From assembly GCF_037038585.1 (NCBI RefSeq), contig NC_092560.1:55960049-56024048 (forward strand): 64,000 nt of DNA, in the 5' to 3' direction. The notes under the pieces were generated by a model. The model saw nothing but the letters and a program-made list of their open reading frames with translations. It had not been told where the DNA came from and did no database searches. Both the position numbers and the translations under genes were made by a program. This document shows, one piece after another, positions 11,101 to 23,100 of this stretch (position 1 is the stretch's first letter; every line of letters starts with the position of its first letter). The stretch is from Patagioenas fasciata. Its lineage: Eukaryota > Chordata > Aves > Columbiformes > Columbidae.

Positions 11101-14100
11101 TCTCTGTGTGGTGGGTGCCTGCGGGGCTGGGGAGATGAGCGAGCTCCCTATGTTCCCCTGGGCAGCAAATGGGATGGGCTTGGAAATCCCGGAGAAACCT
11201 TGGAGGGCTTACCTCAACAAATTTAACTTTTTCTGGAGCAATTGTGATGCTTTTGAGGAGTGGCTCAACTCTGAAGTATTTTATTTGCCAGCACTGTGGG
11301 ACACTGAGCTTACCACGATGCACATGATGGAGAAATATTGCTCTTCCATGTGTGATATTAAACATCACAACACAGCTACTACTCCTCTCTTCCAGAGGAA
11401 TGAGTGCAATAGGCAAAGCTTATAACCATTTACAACAGCCTAGAGGGCAAGTAATTTGTAAATTTTCAGAAGAAATTACTGCTTCTTGCAGGACTCCATG
11501 TGCTGGATGGTATTTCATTTAAATACCATACATCTGTTGAGAAGACAGCCACACAAGTGCTACAGAAGAATATATTTTTTCAAAATCTTCCAGAATATTT
11601 TGTGCTGGTGAGAGAAATCACTTCACCATCAAGAAAATGCAGGAGGTTTTTCAGTACATTGATGGTCCTGAGACCATCACCAAGACTTTGAAGGCTCTGG
11701 CAGAGTTTTAACACCACAGACAAAATAAGTAGGTTGAAACATAAGTCCATTTCTCTTATAAGTATTCAAGAAGGCTCATGTTGCCAGGTCTTTGTACTAA
11801 GGGTCTGAGCCAGATTTGCATCAGTGACCGTTGGAAAGCTGATATACACAAAGGGAAAACTTACGGAAGCACTGTTTGGAGCTGTAGGCTGTCTTGGTCA
11901 CTGAGCCTGAGTCGCAGGTGGGCCTTACACAGACAATACCCAAATAACTCCTCTCTCTTCTGACTCATGGCTGTGTGCTAGCACACATTAGCTTTACCCA
12001 GCCAGGCAATGTACACCACTTTCTCCTGTGCAAGGTCAGTCTTTTACCTTTGCAGTCACCACATTAACTCTCTCTCACTGTCCTGAATGAGTGGTTCACC
12101 ATGACAAGGGCTGCCACATCCAGAGCAGTAAGTGCTCTATATACAGCTCAGATGAAATACATTACCATGAAGTTACCTGCGGTACTCAATCCACTGGTGC
12201 CAGGGTCTGACAGTACCAAGAGGGGAGCTGTATGCAAACTCATAGCTGCACAATGCAATGCAATGGTTAATTAAGCATTTGGTTTTAAGTTGGTGTTTTC
12301 TTTTAGCTGTAACTCTCTCTTTTTCCTCTTGACATCGTTCTGCTTCCCAAGGTATTTATGGAGAGTGGTCATGTTCCTCCCTCTGCCAGCAAAGGCAAGG
12401 AGCTGAGAACCCTTCCCCTAGGGCAGGCTCCATTGCCATGGCAGTCCTAGGAGCCTCCCTCTGCCTGACTGCCACCTAAGAACCCTCACTAAACACAGGA
12501 AACCAGACCTATACACACATTTTCAGATGGGATCTCTTCAGTGTTGCACCCTCCGGCATGTATGAAATCTTTTGCTAACTCTAATGATGCCACCTAAGTT
12601 TGCACTTTTTCACAGCTCCATTATATTTATAGCTACTTCATGCTCAGCAGTGGATCTCAGGAATTTCTTCTGTAGCTAGCCAACAATGTTATAGCAAAAA
12701 TGTTTGTTCCCCAGTGTGTGAGTGACCCTGTATATGCTGCAGCAAATTCCATACCTCATCTGTTAGTTCTATTCACAATTTCACCTGGTTCTTCCTCTGA
12801 GGTCCTCACATTCCTTTCATGCCAGCAGTGCTTCCTACACCTCCAGCAGCCAACATTAGTATCTTGCTTACAAAGGTTGGCATTTCTCACTCATCTCAGG
12901 TCAGTGGATAAACCTGCCTGCTCAGAGCAGAGTGTGAAGAGGGAGGGACGGAGCTCCTAACAGTGGTAAAGCAAAAGTGAAGGCAAGGAAGATCTACATC
13001 TTGGAAACGTCTACAGATACTATAAAAATGATTCCAGGTTCAGCATGCTTAAGGCCTTCTTCTGCACATATGTTTGTTTGTTTGTTTGTTTGTTTTACAG
13101 TATTGTATCCTTCAAACAGCAACTTGTGAGGGATCAGGCAGAGCCCTGCTATGCTGGGAGGAGAGGGCACTGTCAGCACCAGCTGCACCATCTTGTATCA
13201 GTCCTACTTGCACCACACAGGCTCTTGTAGTTATTGTTGTGCATGTCCTGTTTTTCATAATTATGTGATAGCTGGGTCAGTGGGAACCCCAGTCATCAAC
13301 AGCAGAGCAGAATACAGCAGGTCTGACACAAAAGGAATACAGTAATGAGATTTGTGCATTCAAGGTTTAATTGTTTAGCATTCTTTATCCAGTGCTCCTG
13401 TTATTTTCTTCTGTTACACAATGGTTGTCTTCACAGAATAGATTAGATTTCCACCAGATAAAAATGGATTAGTCTATAACCACTAAAATGTATACAGTGT
13501 CTCCATATCCACATGTACACAGACACAACAAACGGCTTGACAAAAGGGACATGAAGTGCACTGTGTTTTCTATTACATGTCCACTGAAAATACTACAGGA
13601 AAATCTATTCCCGTGGTACTGTGAGTGAAATGAAAGATAATGGCATGGAAAATAAAAATGAACAGAAAATGCCTGCTGAGATACGCCAAAAGTAAGGGAA
13701 TGATACAAGCCAAAACAAAATTCCTAAAGTAAAAACTTACAGAAAAATTTAGACTAAATCTTTACCCCACTGATTTTAGCATGAAAACCTGAAAAAATGC
13801 ACCGTTTAAAAAAAAAAAAAAAAAAAAGGGCTGTTGTATAGTAAGGCCAACTAGAGGGCCTGTTGCTATCCTAACTGCGGAGTAGTTGTGTGCAAAATTA
13901 AATTGAAAGGACATCCCTGTATCCCATATGCTCCACATATCCAAATTACTTCCCTGATTATAATTACAGTGCTTGGAAAAGAAAAAAAAAGTTGCAGAAG
14001 GAAAGATGAAAAAAATGTTTTTCTCTGGATAATTTTCTCCTGTTGTGTGTGGTCCATTTGAATGATGATTGTATTGTGGTTTGTAGCAAAGGATTTTGTG

Positions 14101-15622
14101 CCTGGAATAATGAATTGCCTCCTAGCATAATATACCTACGTTCACCTTCAGCTTTCATCGAGAAGAAGATGTTAAACACTGTAGTGATATACTGCAGCAG
14201 CAAAGAATTTCGTATTAATCATATAAAGTGATGCCAAAGGCCCTGCTAGCATCATCTGTGACACTGCTGTAGAGCTACTGAGCTTTTCATTGTCAGTGTT
14301 GATAACTTTTACTGAATTCAAATGTAAGTACTACAAATAAATTCCAGATGAAAGTATGCCAGGAAATTCTCTGTCTTTTAGAAAAAAAAAAAGAAAGCTT
14401 CACAAGAACTTTGTACTGAAACTATATTCCAGATGGAGATTTTCCCTGGTGCCATGGGGGATTTAATTTCTCCGTTTTTCCCGTCTATTGCCCCTGCCCA
14501 CCACACACACACCCCCCAACCCCCCCCCAGCAGTGTGCTGGTGTTTCCAGTATGAGACTGTACCTTCTTTCTAACTCTGCAGTTTCAGATGCACATGGAA
14601 GGTGAGCCCAGTACTGGAGACATATGAGGCCCATGCTGTCGCAGGGGAGGAAGAGACAAAAGTACTAACACGTCTTTCTGGCTGAAGGTGTGTGCCACCT
14701 GCCCTTGCTCTCACATCATCCACCAGGCTAGGGCACCCCTAGTGTATCGTTCAAAACAACGTGTGCTTGCATCAACACATGTGCCTTTGCAATCTATTCT
14801 TATACAGAGTTACATTAACCCTGGTGTGTCAGTAAGTATCTAGTATACACAGCACAGATTTTTAAAAGCAGAGATGAAGATAAATCATTTAGAGCAGTCA
14901 CATTCTTCCCTAACGTTCCAGGGCTGCTCCTTACAATTTGGAGCTGAAAAGCACCAAACTGTGGGCTTCACACAGGTTCCTGATGCATTGTTCTGTTTTC
15001 ACAGACAGGAAATATTTTTCTGATCTTCATCTCAATTTACTCAAGCTGCTGTTCCCACACTGCTGATAACAAATCTTTGGAAACTAGTACTCTGCAATGA
15101 CTGCTTTGCAGATTTTCCCCTCCAAACTGCAGGTCTGGACTGTGATGATGGAAAGATCCTGCCTTAGAAGTGTGCCAGCACTGCAGGGAGGTCACTGTCA
15201 CAATCAGTGCTGAGACCAGCTGCTCGGGCAGACATATGTGGGCAAGGCGGTTTGACAGTAGTTTGATGTGGGTATAGCCAGCAGGATGTTATAGCAACAT
15301 GGAACTCAACACAGCCAGAAAGCCTGACCGAGAGCCTGGGTAAATGGTGAGGCTCACAGTTAACCTGGTTACAGCTCCTGGTTTTGGCAGTCATGCTCCG
15401 TGTTTCATCCAATCTGATTTAAATTGGCCAAAGCCAGCACAGCTATATTCAAAGCTAGAGGTGTATTGAAGGAATGTCATTACAAAGGAGATGAGCCCAT
15501 TCCAAATCTGACAGTGACATTTTTCTGGTGAGAAAAAGGATGATGCTGAGAAAAACTGAGGAAAAAAAAAAGTTTTGATTGCTTCAGTTAAAATAAAAAA
15601 GGCAATAAAATATTTTTTTCTG
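11101..15622. other. intergenic sequence, no gene recognised
   Basis: Unique-looking DNA with simple repeats: (TTTG)n at 13071-13096, an A-run at about 13807-13827, an A-run near 14382 and CA/C-rich sequence at about 14502-14529. Open frames are short and unrecognised. Confidence 0.6.
13071..13096. repeat. (TTTG)n microsatellite
   Basis: About six uninterrupted copies of the tetranucleotide TTTG. Confidence 0.95.
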
Positions 15623-15717
15623 TTGGGACCAGGTGCTGCTTCCTGGGACTGGCTGCTCAGTGTGGATGGAGTTTGTGAGGAATTGCCTTGAGCATCTTTT
15701 ATTTTATAGTCTATTTC

Positions 15718-15759
<42 letters not shown>

Positions 15760-15922
15760 TTAATAGTAGTGTATTTGTATTTTGTTATTTCATTAAACTG
15801 TGTTTGTCTCAATCCAAGTTTCTCCCTTCCCTTTTGATTCTCTCCCCTATTGGGGAGACTGGGGCAAGGGGTGAGTGAGCGGCTAGCGTGGTTGTATTGC
15901 TAGCTTGGGTTAAGCCACAACA
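15623..15922 (+). mobile_element. partial avian ERV-type LTR, plus orientation
   Basis: The 3' part of a long terminal repeat. It contains a polyadenylation-type segment (CATTAAACTGTGTTTGTCTC at about 15791), then the tail TGATTCTCTCCCC, GAGTGAGCGGCTAGCGTGG and the terminus GGGTTAAGCCACAACA ending at 15922. This layout matches a common LTR family of bird genomes, which I believe is ERVL-like. An AT dinucleotide run has expanded inside it. The 5' half, with its TG terminus and TATA region, is missing or too diverged, and no internal viral genes adjoin it. The copy at 40192-40838 is the same family in the other orientation. Confidence 0.75.
15723..15755. repeat. (TA)n microsatellite within the LTR
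   Basis: An uninterrupted TA run of about 33 bp. It sits where related LTR copies carry an AT-rich stretch, so it probably arose by slippage inside the element. Confidence 0.95.
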
Positions 15923-18480
15923 ATCATACACCTTGTTTAGATGTTTATTTAATTAAAAATGCTTTTTGAAACAAAATCAGACTATTGGAGAGTTGATATT
16001 AAGGATTCCCTATCGGGTGTCACATTCCCATGGTTGTAAACTCTGACAAAATGACCTTCAAAGTTTCATTCAGCAAGCTGAAATGTGTATAAAATTCTGC
16101 TTAGCCTTGAGGTCTGCCAGTATCTCTCTGTGTTGAAGGTAAAAAGAAAGGACAGACTATGTCTTTTGTAATTTTCCCTAAATTAACTGTTATAACTTTT
16201 GTTTTTCTTCTTTTCCTCAAGCTTCAAATTATTAATTTCTTCTGAAAAGGAACCTAATTCAGAGACTTTGCAAAAGAATATTTTTGGTTATGAAACCAGC
16301 TTTGGGGATAGAAGGATAAGACATTTTTCTGCACCTTTCTAGAGGACTCATGGGTCCTTTCTGGTTTTCTGTAGTGTTCTTAAAGATGGCTGTTGTAGCT
16401 CCATTCAGTCCCAGGCTGAGCTGTTCAAAGCAAGGACAACTGCAGAGCTGCTCAGGGTACCACAACTTCCAAGAGGACCTGCTGTCCTTGGCTTTAGTGA
16501 CAGAGCAGCTGAGACCTCTCCAGAACCGGCCATGGGAGCTCTGGCCCAAATTCCTGGGACAACAACCTTAGAACCATATGACTGAAAGCAGAAGGTATAG
16601 GTTTTTCCAAAATCTGAAGCTGTTCACGTCAGACCACTTCATCCCTGCCTAATAATCCAAACTCCCTTCCCACAGCGGTAACTCCTCAAATAACAATAAT
16701 TAATATTGTTTTGTTATTATTAGTAATAATAATAGTAAATACTGGCCAGAACTTTTTCACTACCAAATCCCAAAGGTGGAGGTCACACTTACTCTTTAAT
16801 GCCAAATCAGAATACAATTAACAGACACAGCTGCTTCGTCAAGCCACTTCGTCCCAAGATATTATTCTCCTCTGGTGCCTTTAGAATAAATAAACCACTC
16901 AATCATCAGAAAACAGCGTGTATTTTAGCTTCACAGCCATGATGTGTGACTGGTATTTTAAGTGTTGTTAAAGCTAAAGAGTTGAGCCTTGGAAATACAA
17001 CAGTAAGTAGATCTTTCATAAGTTCCTTCCTTTCTTTCCATACTATTAGTTTTGGCCTGCTATCAAACAAGTGACTGATTCAATTTCTTGTTACTGTTCT
17101 TTCTCCCACTATCAGGTCTTAATTGCAAGCCAGCAACACATTGGCTGTGTGGACAAAATTAAAAATGCAGTCAAAAATCAATACAAGCATGTGCAACTTT
17201 TTACTACAATTTGCTTACCTGTGTTTGATTTCATAACAAGTTATTGCTTGGCAAAACTTTTTTCCATAGTATAGTTTTTCCTGTTTAACTATAAATCTGG
17301 TGTTATTGCCTGCTACCCCTCAGTAACTTTCCTAGGGTTTTGCTTTGCATCCAGTAGGAACATTTTGAAAACAACAGGGAAATTTGACACAACAGCTATG
17401 AGGTTTAGCCCCTCTTCTCTAGATCATAATGTGAGAAATAAAATTCCAAGTGTTAGTCGTGAGCTATTTTTACCTCATATGATTACTTTCATGGGCATCT
17501 GAAGGGAAGAAAAAGTTATCATTCTACTCTACTTGAATGTGTGCTGCAGCTCAGAATAAAACCATTAAATGTATGCAAAGCTGTAAAATCCCCAGACTGA
17601 TACTAATAAGTACCTATCTTGCCCACAAGAAGTGATTCAGATGATAACTTGCGTCTTGCCATTACTTCAAAGCTAATCTACACCCAAAGGTCTCAATGTA
17701 TATGTAATGTGAGGTGGGGGGATAGTCTGGAGTCTGAGCAACCCCAACAAACCAGCCATGCTGGGAGCACCATGTGCTGCAAAGCTCAGACCGGTGCCAT
17801 GGGGGTGCTGCCCAGCACCTCCACTGCTTCTCAGCCAGCCACGGTCAGCCCCAGACAAGTCAACGTGGAAAATGAAAATGACTCAGAAGGTAACTCTGCA
17901 GTGAAGCTGTAGCCTCTGGGTGAAAATTATGTACTCTGGCAACTGCTTCCTCACTTTGAATGATACCTCCCACCCACTACAGATTGCTGAACTTGGATTT
18001 CTGCTGCTAGTGCACAGTAAATTCAGGTTACATGGACCCCCAGGTTTTCTGAACAGCTGCTGCTGTTCTTAACTAGAGTTGGGTCAGCTTCTCCTACTGA
18101 ACAATGCATTTAATTTGGTCCCTCTTATTATATCTACACACAAATTTCAGTGTTTTCATTATTTAGAATTATTCACTGAATAATGCATGGGAACATCTTG
18201 CAGACTGTGTACTTACTTGTGAATGCTGTGCCATGGTTATTGCTTGCTCACTAGCTGGACTGTGTGATTGGTTGCTGAAGACAAACAGCATTTCTTCTCC
18301 CCGGATCAAGAAGCATTTTCAAGTTGTATGTTTCAGAATAATAAGTCATGTGCACTTTTGCACCAATACTTCTAACATTTCCAATTCCTTTGCACGTTCC
18401 TAACAGAATAAATTTGTGTGCTCACGTGTGCAGTCAATAAAATGTGAAACAAAACTGTAAATGTAAACAAATAAATAAAG
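15923..18480. other. intergenic sequence, no gene recognised
   Basis: Unique-looking AT-rich DNA. I see no CR1 or LTR sequence and no recognisable open frame. Confidence 0.55.
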
Positions 18481-18483
18481 TCA

Positions 18484-18570
18484 GCTTTTAGCCTAGTGGG
18501 CAGAATGCTTACCTAGGAAATGGGAAATCTCTGTTCAGCTTCCTTCTCAGCCTGAAGGCATTCAGTCAGG
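18484..18570 (+). mobile_element. probable relic of a tRNA-derived SINE
   Basis: The segment starts with an exact match to the pol III A-box pattern (TAGCCTAGTGG at 18490-18500). About 40 bp on is a weaker B-box-like GTTCAGCTTC near 18533. The order resembles sauropsid tRNA-derived repeats of the form CTAGTGG...GCACTCACCTGGGA...GGTTCAA.TCC. It has no intact cloverleaf, so it is not a working tRNA gene. The family assignment is from memory and is tentative. Confidence 0.4.
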
Positions 18571-18705
18571 TCCCAACAGCTCCCATGGGGCCATCCTTCT
18601 ACAGCTGAATCCTGCAGGTAGGAAAAACCCTCCCCCTTAATTTTGAATTTTTCCCTTTCACCAGTCAAAATGATGAGTGACCTAAAGCCAGAGGGAGGGG
18701 GGAAG

Positions 18706-18740
18706 ACAAACAAAACAAACAAACAAAATAAATAAATAAA
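18706..18740. repeat. A-rich (AAAC)n/(AAAT)n simple repeat
   Basis: Compound tetranucleotide repeat: CAAA units followed by AAAT units. Confidence 0.9.
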
Positions 18741-19240
18741 GCCAGCTCGAGGAAACCTGATTTTATAACTTTGTAACCCAGCAGCTGGTGGGAGAAGGTA
18801 ATCCTGATCAGAAGCCCTTTTCCAGAGAAACTCCCTGAACTGCAGCAAGAGCAATGGGAGAGGGTAGCACTGGCACAGTGAGAAACACCATCCAAGAAGA
18901 AAGGGCTGCTCACCCAGCACCAAAGTGGTCACTATGCTCTGAGTCCTGAGGGGATACAGAGCACCCAGGGTACAGCTGTGATTCAGCCATCAGGAGGAGC
19001 AGGAATGGAGAAGAACATCTGGCTTCATGTCTCCTGATGACTGGCTCCAGATTGCTCTTTACAGTATTGGGAATTTGGGGGTTACCCTTTGTAGCTGTGT
19101 TATCCCTCCCATCAATTCCACGGGTCTTGCTTTGAGGTCTGAACCACCCTGCTGGGTTTGGACACCTGAATTTTTCAAGAAAGCAAGGTCTACATAGGAG
19201 GTCCTGAGCAGATGATCTGAATCTGGCCCCTTGTTTGTAA
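18741..19240. other. intergenic sequence, nothing recognised
   Basis: Unique-looking sequence between the simple repeat and the next CR1 copy. I see no gene signal. Confidence 0.55.
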
Positions 19241-20158
19241 ATTCATAGAATCATGGAATCATACAACAGTTGGAAGAGGCCTTCAAAGGTCATCTAGTCC
19301 AATCCGGCTGCAATGAGCAGGGACATCTTCAACTAGATCAGGTTGCTCAGAGCCCCATCCAACCTGGCCTGGAATGTCTCCAGGGATGGGGCATCTACCA
19401 CCTCTCTGGGCAACCTCTTCCAGTATTTTACCACCCTCATTGTAAAAAGTTTCCTTCCTAATGTCTAGCCTGAATCTCTCCTCTTTTAGTTTAAAACCTT
19501 TACCTCTTGTCCTGTTGTAACGCACCCTTCTAAAAAGTCTATCACCATCCTTGTTATAGGCATCTTTTAAGTACTGAAAGGCCACAATAAGGTCTCCCTG
19601 GACTCTTCCTCAGGCTGAACAACCCCAGGTCTCTCAGGCTGTCCCCATAGATGAGGTGTTCCGTTCCTCTGATTATTTTTATGGCCTCTGCTGGGCCCCC
19701 TCCAACAGGTCCATGTCTTTCCTGTGCTGAGGTCTCCAGAGCTGGGCACAGGACTCCAGGTGGGATCTCACCAGAGCAGAGCAGAGGGGCAGAGTCACCT
19801 CCCTTTACCTGCTGGCCACACTCCTTTTGATGCAGCCCAGGATATGGTTGGCTTTCTGGGCTGCAAATGGACATTGTCTGCTCATTCCAGTCTCTCATCC
19901 ACCAGTACCCCCAAGTCCTTCTCTGCAGGGCTGCTCTCAATCCCTTCATCTCCCAGCCTGTAGTGATACTGGGGATTGCCACAACCCAGGTGCAGGACCT
20001 TGCACTTGGCCTTGGTGAACCTCATGAGGTTTGCATGGGCCCAGTTCTTAAGCTTGTCTGGGTCCCTCTGGGTTGTGTCCTGTCCCTCAGGTGTGTCAAC
20101 TGCACCACTCAGCTTGGTGTCACCCGCAAACTTGCTAAGGGTGCACTCGATAATGTTC
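19241..20158 (-). mobile_element. CR1 non-LTR retrotransposon fragment, minus strand
   Basis: Begins at 19241 with the complement of the CR1 3' tail (ATTCATAGAATCATGGAATC). It then gives, on the minus strand, the familiar CR1 C-terminal coding sequence in broken frames. At 20160-19882 a frame contains [20 protein letters not shown], where the palm-domain FADDTKL motif has become FAGDTKL, losing the first catalytic aspartate. Further left are the DRLFRRVRYNRTRGKGFKLK and [11 protein letters not shown] blocks near 19585-19400. About 0.9 kb remains. It is clearly inactive: severely 5'-truncated, frameshifted, with a mutated catalytic site. Confidence 0.93.
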
Positions 20159-23100
20159 AATTATTTCTCTCCCACTGACCCTGGAAATTACTCTCACATG
20201 TCACTCCTCACTGTCAGACAGGAGGTGCAGCACATTGCAAGGCCTGGGGAAAAGCTAACAGAAACTTTGCCTTCCTCCAGTTTTCTGTGTGCCATGGCCT
20301 TGAGAGAGCTGAAGGTACATGGGCAAGGCAGGGAACAGGGGAGGTCCTGAAGGGACAGGCCCAAGGAAAGGCATGAGATTGTCCTTCACATTTCCAATGA
20401 AAAAGTCAGGTTAACTTTTTGACAGATACCTTTTCAAAAGGAGGGGTAAGGTCTTCCAGGGCTGCCATAGAAACCAACATGCCATAGGTGAGGAAAGGCC
20501 ACGGAGAAGCTGTGAAGGTAGAAGTTTTATAGAGAAGAAGGAGTATAAACAACATTTGATGGGTACATTTTTAATAAAAAGCAACAAACCACTGAAATAC
20601 GTCAAAAAAAGCCCTGTGCAAGACCCTGTATTTCTAATAATTATTGGTTTTGTAGGTCCAGAGTTTTAGCCTCAAAAAATTATGGTGGTTTCTGCTCTGT
20701 ACCCTGTGCTTTGTTACCCAAAATATCCAGCTGTAAGAGGCAGTAACATGGGAAGATAGACAGATTGAAAAACTTCCTTGCATTTTTTACACCTAGTGTG
20801 CCTGGCTCATTTGAACTATAAGGTACAACAAGATGTAAGACTTTTGTGCCTTGAACAACTGAACTCACACACACTTGCCATTGCCTGCCTTCACCTACGG
20901 TGTCCATTGAACAAGAAATATTGAACATGAGGATAACACTGTGCAGAAAATGCTACCAGAGGACTGGAGCTACACAGTGAATGGCCCTTGCAGCAAATCC
21001 ATCTCCCCAGAGATGTCATCTTGGTCTATCTCCCTCTGTCATTTGGTGTTTGTTTTCACAATCACATCTTTGCTTTGTGGCAGTTACTCCTTCTTTCTGC
21101 CACTCTGTCTTACTCCATCCTTTTTCCTGCTTCCTCTTGGTTTACATCCTTCCTTCTGCACTTTGGGTTTCTCTTCTCCTATTGTCCTTCAGAAGAAAGG
21201 GAAGTCTTGTGTAGGGAAACACTTGTTTTGTCTCATTTCCCCTTCAGAGGGGATGAGATGAGTCATCCCTTGACCATGCTGCCCTCCAGCACCCACTCCT
21301 CCCTTATCTCCCAAGAGCCAGGAGAATAAGTTTGGTTTCCTCAGTTAAATAACACACAGTTAATAACATCATTCAGATGCTAGAAGGGTTAACTGATATT
21401 TATACAGCCCTAAAAGTGTTGTGTAAGGTGAGCACAGCAATAACTGATCCCCTTCTCCAGGGGTGCTGCTGTAGCCACCCCAGAGTGCCTGGCATGGCCA
21501 AGGACCCAGCCCAGGCAAGCACCTCGGCAAAACTGGAGAGAAAGGGGCACAAGAGACATCCTCAAATGCTCCTCATCTTACCATGATAACAAAGGAAGAA
21601 ATCCTTCCCGCAGGGGCTGGGAATGGTAGGACAGTCACAACTTCTGCTGGTGAATGTAGAGTGACCTACAACACATTTCAAGCTCTTTCTGACAACGTAC
21701 AGGCTGGGCCCTCCTTCAGCTGAAGGAATCTCACTCAGGCACCTCCCAGCTTCCTAGGATGCTCAAATGCATTAGCTTGAGCATGTTCCTCCTGCTTTCC
21801 TGGCAATGAAACCTCTTGTGTCAGCATGAAGATGCAAGTGCCCATCAAGACAATTAAGCAGCCTAGATGCTCTCCCGCTCAGAGGAGGACGCTGAGGAGC
21901 TGCTTGAGCAGCACACTTTCCTGCCACATCTACTTTGTTTCACATCACTTAGGAAAGTCCTTGAACACAGCCTCTGTAAACAAAGGTGCAGATGCTTTTA
22001 AATTGCTGCCTGCACTTGGTGGCACAACACAAACATGCATTAATGCTCTCAAGTTTGGCCCCTCAAGGCTCGCATTTGAAGACAGCTCCTTGTATGTGCC
22101 TATTTTCCATCTGTAGCACAAAAAACACCAGCTATTGAGAAGCACAGCCAACAGCAATGTACACTGAAATTAATACAACTTGGAAAGTAAAGCAGCAGGC
22201 TCCAGCCTAACAACTGAACACAACACTTGTCGAATGGCAGGCTTGGTTCAGATGCTCTACCTTGGGCCATTTGCTCTGAGAATTAGCCTGTCTGGGAGCA
22301 TTGCCGAGGTAATGATGGCCACCTCCAGGGAAGAGCACCACACTCACAGCTCCCCTGCACCTGGACAGCAAAATGGAGGCTGCTGTGGCCAGCCTTATGG
22401 GTAGTGGTGTAAAGAGACACTCTGGTACTGTTGTCCACACCTGGTCTGTGCCTAAGGCCACCTCGTCACACTTTGTACCCCTACCACGCATGGCTGGGCG
22501 CTTGAGGATGGCTGCAGCTGATTCAAGTGTCCTCCTTTTCTGAGGATCAGCCAAGTCAAGTGCAATATCAAGTCCATTTTCCAGCCCTTGATTCAAAGCA
22601 GGTCTTTTCCTTGAGCTGTGTGAATAATGGATTAATTTGGTTTGTTGGTGAGACAGAGATTATGCGTTTTATTATGAGTCAACCTACAGCAGTTTATCTG
22701 TTTTTTGGCAAGGGAGAATTCACTGTGGCCTATAATGTTTGACTCTAAAACAAGATGTTTAATTTCATTCTTTGGATGAGGGACGAGAACAGTGTCTTTT
22801 TCTCAAAATTAGGAAAAAATGCAGAGGGTGAGTTAGGTAAGCTTAAGGTAGATGTCTTAACATGAAACAAACACAGTTGCTTTACAAATCATTTTGCTTC
22901 TCAAATTTAATGCAGGTCCCTGTTCACTATGAGAAGAAAATGAGTCCTTCTGTGATTCATTCTCATATGAAATTCAAAGGGTTTAAAAATATGACTGATT
23001 CTGGAAAGTTTCCTATGTTGTTACACAGTTTTATAGGCCAGGTAAGGTGCTCAGTGAGAAAGGCTTCAGACCATGGGCAGGGAGAGAAATCCCAGGGTGC

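Noticed and set aside
18484..18570. A functional tRNA gene
   Set aside because: The A-box and B-box matches lack an acceptor stem, anticodon arm and pol III terminator at the right spacing.
22207..22596. 129-codon minus-strand open frame
   Set aside because: No known motif, no signs of a processed pseudogene such as a poly(A) tail, and no adjoining exons.
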